Assembly (NCBI GenBank): GCA_048264125.1
Contig: JBLXDM010000005.1
Coordinates: 1-64,000, forward strand
DNA from: M1-B18 sp048264125
GTDB lineage: Bacteria; Bacillota; Clostridia; Peptostreptococcales; Natronincolaceae
Reading direction: 5' to 3'
Length of the DNA stretch: 64,000 nt
Shown here: positions 61,100 through 64,000 of the stretch, in pieces
Position numbering within the stretch: position 1 is the stretch's first letter
How the letters are laid out: every line of letters begins with the position of its first letter
Notes under the pieces: model-generated
Databases searched by the model: none
What the model saw: only the letters and a program-made list of their open reading frames with translations
Told to the model about the DNA's origin: nothing
Translations under genes and position numbers: made by a program

Positions 61100-61747
61100 T
61101 TATTGACCTAATGTCTTTGCAACCTCTTCAGCAAAGTTCTCCTGCTTTTTCTCTATACCCTCGCCTACCTCGAAGCGAACGAATCTTCTAATGCTTAGGT
61201 GCTCACCAATTTTTGCAATTTTCTCTGATAGCAAAGCTCCGATTGTTATATCTGGATTTTTAACAAATGGCTGCTCTAATAAACAAACCTCTTTGTAATA
61301 TTTCTCAATTCTGCCTTCAACCATTTTGTCAACGATTTTTTCAGGCTTGCCTTCGTTTAAGGCTTGCTTTCTAAGGAATTCCTTTTCCTTCTCTATTTCA
61401 TCCTGAGGAACCTCTTCCTTTTTAACATAAAGAGGGTTTGAAGCTGCTATTTGTAATGCTACATCTCTTACGAAGTCCTTAAATTCTTGATTCTTTGCAA
61501 CGAAGTCTGTTTCAGAGTTGACCTCTACCAGTACTCCGATTCTGCCACCATGTATGTATGCTTCAACTAAGCCCTCCGCAGCTATTCTTCCAGCCTTTTT
61601 AGCCACTGCAGCAAGACCCTTTTCTCTTAATACCTCAATAGCCTTTTCCATATTGCCGTTTGTTTCAGTTAATGCCTTTTTGCAGTCCATCATACCCGCA
61701 CCGGTTTTTTCTCTTATTTCCTTTACCATATCCGCCGTTATACTCAT
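61100..61747 (-). CDS. tsf: Elongation factor Ts
   Basis: This 215-residue protein is the guanine-nucleotide exchange factor for EF-Tu. The N-terminal UBA-like region TADMVKEIREKTGAGMMDCK is at residues 4-23, and VEVNSETDFVAKN near 74 is the core signature. At 215 residues it is the short form, with one core subdomain fewer than the about 290-residue proteins of Bacillus or E. coli; short forms are known in clostridia and Thermus. It follows rpsB. Confidence 0.96.
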   Translation of the reverse strand: MSITADMVKEIREKTGAGMMDCKKALTETNGNMEKAIEVLREKGLAAVAKKAGRIAAEGLVEAYIHGGRIGVLVEVNSETDFVAKNQEFKDFVRDVALQIAASNPLYVKKEEVPQDEIEKEKEFLRKQALNEGKPEKIVDKMVEGRIEKYYKEVCLLEQPFVKNPDITIGALLSEKIAKIGEHLSIRRFVRFEVGEGIEKKQENFAEEVAKTLGQ

Positions 61748-61824
61748 AGTTAATCCTCCTCTTAAAATATTATTAAAGGTAAGGGTAAGGGAAAATCCCT
61801 TTAAAACCCTTACCTCGTTAATCT

Positions 61825-62523
61825 CTATTCTTGAGTTTGTACACCTTGTCTTCCTTCAATGACTGCATTTGCCATTGTAGCAGTAAGTAGTTTAACAGCT
61901 CTAATTGCATCGTCATTACCCGGTATAACATAGTCTACCTCATCAGGGTCACAATTAGTATCTACAATAGCGATTACAGGTATACCTAGTTTATGAGCCT
62001 CTTTAATAGCGATTCTCTCTTTTCTTGGGTCAACAACGAAAATCGCTTCAGGCATTTCAGGCATATCCTTGATTCCGCCTAAGAACTTTTCTAGCTTCTC
62101 TTGCTCATGTCTAAGCTTGATAACCTCTTTCTTAGGTAGAACAGCAAATGTACCATCCTCTTCCATTTTTTCAAGCTCACGTAAACGGTCGATTCTGTTT
62201 TTAATGGTTTTAAAGTTTGTAAGCATACCACCCAACCATCTTTGGTTTACATAGTACATATTACATCTTTTTGCTTCCTCTTCGATAGCCTCTTGAGCCT
62301 GCTTCTTTGTACCTACAAATAGGATTGGTTTACCCGCCGATGCGATTTCCTTCATTACATCGTAAGCATCCTCAACCTTCCTTACAGTTTTTTGTAAATC
62401 TATAATATAGATTCCGTTTCTTTCTGTAAAGATATACTCAGCCATCTTAGGGTTCCATCTTCTAGTTTGATGACCGAAGTGAACACCCGCTTCTAATAAT
62501 TGTTTCATAGAAATTACTGACAT
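61825..62523 (-). CDS. rpsB: 30S ribosomal protein S2
   Basis: This 232-residue protein binds late at the 30S neck. LLEAGVHFGHQTRRWNPKM at residues 9-27 and DTNCDPDEVDYVIPGNDDAI near 190 are the two signatures. It is the first gene of the rpsB-tsf operon, with GAGGAGGTGTCGTA before the ATG and a structured leader upstream. Confidence 0.98.
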   Translation of the reverse strand: MSVISMKQLLEAGVHFGHQTRRWNPKMAEYIFTERNGIYIIDLQKTVRKVEDAYDVMKEIASAGKPILFVGTKKQAQEAIEEEAKRCNMYYVNQRWLGGMLTNFKTIKNRIDRLRELEKMEEDGTFAVLPKKEVIKLRHEQEKLEKFLGGIKDMPEMPEAIFVVDPRKERIAIKEAHKLGIPVIAIVDTNCDPDEVDYVIPGNDDAIRAVKLLTATMANAVIEGRQGVQTQE

Positions 62524-62549
62524 TACGACACCTCCTCTAGTTTTTCCTC

Positions 62550-62606
62550 CATCCTAATCATGTCCGCCTGGGACTTTTAAAGCACCACCAGGAAGATTAT
62601 AGGATG
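62550..62606 (-). promoter_or_regulatory. Candidate rpsB leader structure
   Basis: On the minus strand CATCCTA(TA)ATC pairs with GATTAGGATG, and an inner CCTGG/CCAGG stem encloses a purine-rich loop. It ends about 27 bases before the rpsB start codon. S2 is known to control its own operon through a leader in other bacteria; here it is inferred by position and fold. Confidence 0.55.
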
Positions 62607-62627
62607 TGTGTTTTTACCACCTTAAGT

Positions 62628-62656
62628 ATTTTAACACACTGCTTTATCACAAGCAA
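62628..62656 (-). promoter_or_regulatory. SigA-type promoter of rpsB-tsf
   Basis: TTGCTT, a 17-base spacer and TAAAAT are on the minus strand. The start would lie about 15-20 bases before the leader structure. Confidence 0.65.
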
Positions 62657-62712
62657 TAAATATTTTTCAAAAACAGTGGAAAATAACGACAAAATATTTC
62701 TGAAGGCCTTCT

Positions 62713-63201
62713 TTAATCTACTTTTGTTAGTATTTCAATTATTTCCTCCAGAGTTGCCTCATGGGGTACCAGCTTAATACCATATTTAAACTGCTTCGTC
62801 ATCTTCAGCTCTATGGCCAAGTCTATAAACTCTTGACGACTGGCGATAACGCCATTTTCCACCAGCAGGTCTGCAATGGTCTCACTGGTCATGCCCCTTG
62901 TGATTCTGATTTCAACCGGAAGCATATCGTTGGCATCAGACTCCGCCTCAGCCACTTCCTCTGCCTCTGGCTCTGGTATAATATCACTATTATTGCCGGT
63001 ATCCTCGTTTGCAATACCTGCTTCTGACATATCCTTTTTCATGTTTTGAAGGGATTCCTCCAGGCTAGATGGGCCTGGTGCAGGGTTGGCATTTGCCTGT
63101 ATTGTATTGGATTTATACTGAAAAAAGAGATTTAGAGAAGCCACCAGTATCAAACCTATGCCTATCCCTAATACCATGCTGCGGATGCAAATTTTTCTCA
63201 A
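62713..63201 (-). CDS. Membrane-anchored protein with MltG/YceG-like LysM-type domain
   Basis: This 162-residue protein starts at TTG 63201 with GAGGTG upstream. One transmembrane helix (residues 8-28) is followed by an acidic, low-complexity linker (about 40-92). The end domain, VEIRITRGMTSETIADLLVE near 95-155, resembles the LysM-like N-terminal part of endolytic transglycosylase MltG. The catalytic transglycosylase domain is missing, so it cannot cleave glycan by that mechanism. It lies between a SwrB-like gene and rpsB, and its function is unknown. Confidence 0.65.
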   Translation of the reverse strand: MRKICIRSMVLGIGIGLILVASLNLFFQYKSNTIQANANPAPGPSSLEESLQNMKKDMSEAGIANEDTGNNSDIIPEPEAEEVAEAESDANDMLPVEIRITRGMTSETIADLLVENGVIASRQEFIDLAIELKMTKQFKYGIKLVPHEATLEEIIEILTKVD

Positions 63202-63210
63202 ATTTTCACC

Positions 63211-63651
63211 TCATTTGCTAAGCTTTATGATCATTTCAACCTCTCTAAAGCTCTTGTTTAGTGTTCGGGCAATTGTATCTATGCCATGGCCTTCATTATA
63301 TAGCTTTATTATATCTTCATTTCTATTGAGAAACAATTGATAATTTAAGGCATGATTAAAGGGAATTTCCTCCTGAGGAGCCTCAATTGCCTTAGCTTCC
63401 TCCACTGAAGCAAGGCTTCGTTGATTGACTTCAAGCGTCTCCAGCTTCAGCTTCAGCTCCTCCAGCTCCTCTGTAACAGCCTCCAGTTGATTATTCAAGA
63501 GCTGGCTGCCAGCGTTGTCATTGTTATTCATTTGGGAGGCCCTGTAATAATAGTCCTCCTCCTCATAATTATTCTGCTTTACAATAAAGTATAGGGAAAT
63601 TGCCACAAGAGCAACCCCGATAAATATTATAATCAAATTATCATATAGCAT
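63211..63651 (-). CDS. SwrB-like membrane-anchored protein (DUF6115 type)
   Basis: This 146-residue protein has one N-terminal transmembrane helix (about 5-25), a coiled coil (about 50-85) and a C-terminal HTH-like segment with IIKLYNEGHGIDTIARTLNK near 114-133. Bacillus SwrB has the same layout and lies at the same place, between sigD and rpsB, where it helps flagellar export assembly (known). I infer a similar role, supported by position and architecture rather than sequence identity. AGAGGTGCAG precedes the ATG. Confidence 0.6.
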   Translation of the reverse strand: MLYDNLIIIFIGVALVAISLYFIVKQNNYEEEDYYYRASQMNNNDNAGSQLLNNQLEAVTEELEELKLKLETLEVNQRSLASVEEAKAIEAPQEEIPFNHALNYQLFLNRNEDIIKLYNEGHGIDTIARTLNKSFREVEMIIKLSK

Positions 63652-63662
63652 TCTGCACCTCT

Positions 63663-63995
63663 TTAGATCATAATGTCTATTTTCAAGCCCTTAGTTTCAC
63701 CCTTTTTAGCTAATTCCTTACTGTTTTGCTTTTCTTCGTGTCCATCTCTTTTGGTATCATTTTTCTCCTGCTGCCAGCCCTTTGATTGATTATCTCGGTC
63801 CTCCGATTTAACCCTTTTTTCCTTAGCCGCTTCGGTATTTATTACACGCTTTTTATTCTTCTCCACCTCAACGGCCTGCTGATGCTCTGCAATGCTATTT
63901 ATTTCTCTGTTGCGGTTAAGTTCATTCTGCTTGGCCTTGGATTCATTAACGGTATTTGCATGAGTGACATGAAAATCAATTGGTCTTATGGACAT
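63663..63995 (-). CDS. Hypothetical charged protein next to the SwrB-like gene
   Basis: This 110-residue protein is very rich in Lys, Glu, Asn and Gln, has no cysteine and no membrane helix, and is probably largely disordered between residues 15 and 95. The ends are conserved-looking: MSIRPIDFHVTHAN at the N-terminus and GLKIDIMI at the C-terminus. I do not recognise the family. Its place suggests the tail of a flagellar/chemotaxis operon that continues beyond the right edge. Its ribosome-binding site is outside the window. Confidence 0.6.
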   Translation of the reverse strand: MSIRPIDFHVTHANTVNESKAKQNELNRNREINSIAEHQQAVEVEKNKKRVINTEAAKEKRVKSEDRDNQSKGWQQEKNDTKRDGHEEKQNSKELAKKGETKGLKIDIMI

Positions 63996-64000
63996 AATAT

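Overview
The window looks like a chromosomal segment of an anaerobic, spore-forming, low-G+C Clostridium-type Firmicute; an Alkaliphilus-like lineage fits, but that is inference. The signs are PolC-type DNA polymerase III, RNase Y, spoVS with a SigH-type promoter, a YlmC/YmxH protein, ferredoxin- and tungsten/molybdenum-linked catabolism, tRNA 2-selenouridine synthase, strong GGAGG ribosome-binding sites and AT-rich intergenic DNA. Nearly every gene is on the minus strand; only aroF and its leader peptide are on the plus strand. No tRNA, rRNA, CRISPR array, phage or transposase gene was seen.

Positions 1-10.5 kb hold a catabolic island read from high to low coordinates. A sigma-54 activator (CBS-PAS-AAA+-Fis) lies upstream of a near-consensus -24/-12 promoter at 8416-8431. 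Then follow a neurotransmitter:sodium symporter, a 35-residue transporter microprotein, a five-subunit flavin/iron-sulfur amine or amino-acid dehydrogenase, a four-cluster ferredoxin, a large aldehyde:ferredoxin oxidoreductase and a MoaD-like sulfur carrier. My reading is uptake of an (N-alkyl) amino acid, oxidation at the C-N bond and disposal of an aldehyde onto ferredoxin. The substrate is unknown.

Positions 10.5-16.7 kb hold asnS, purB, an aspartate-type aminotransferase, a PadR regulator, a PHP phosphoesterase and spoVS. Between the last two is a non-coding block with a large nested hairpin and a GC-rich cluster of small hairpins. Positions 16.8-24.7 kb are an aromatic amino-acid locus: aroE-aroB-aroC-pheA-aroA-tyrA on the minus strand and aroF divergent on the plus strand. 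aroF is preceded by a consensus promoter, a 54-codon leader peptide with 13 aromatic residues in 19, a candidate antiterminator and an intrinsic terminator, which together make a textbook attenuator. Just after aroF are four tandem ~127-bp hairpin units sharing a two-part internal-loop motif with the 16-kb hairpin.

Positions 25.3-64 kb are the conserved housekeeping superoperon, read right to left: end of a probable fla/che operon (SwrB-like position), rpsB-tsf-pyrH-frr-(PASTA-like ORF)-uppS-cdsA-dxr-rseP-ispG-GT2-polC, rimP-nusA-rnpM-ylxQ-infB-rbfA-nrnA-truB-ribF-rpsO-pnp, a PdaB-like deacetylase, an M16 peptidase, ymxH, tepA, ftsK/spoIIIE, selU, rimO, pgsA, cinA, recA (with SOS box) and rny. 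Candidate leader structures precede rpsB, rpsO, ftsK and rny. The rny reading frame appears to begin at a non-AUG codon.
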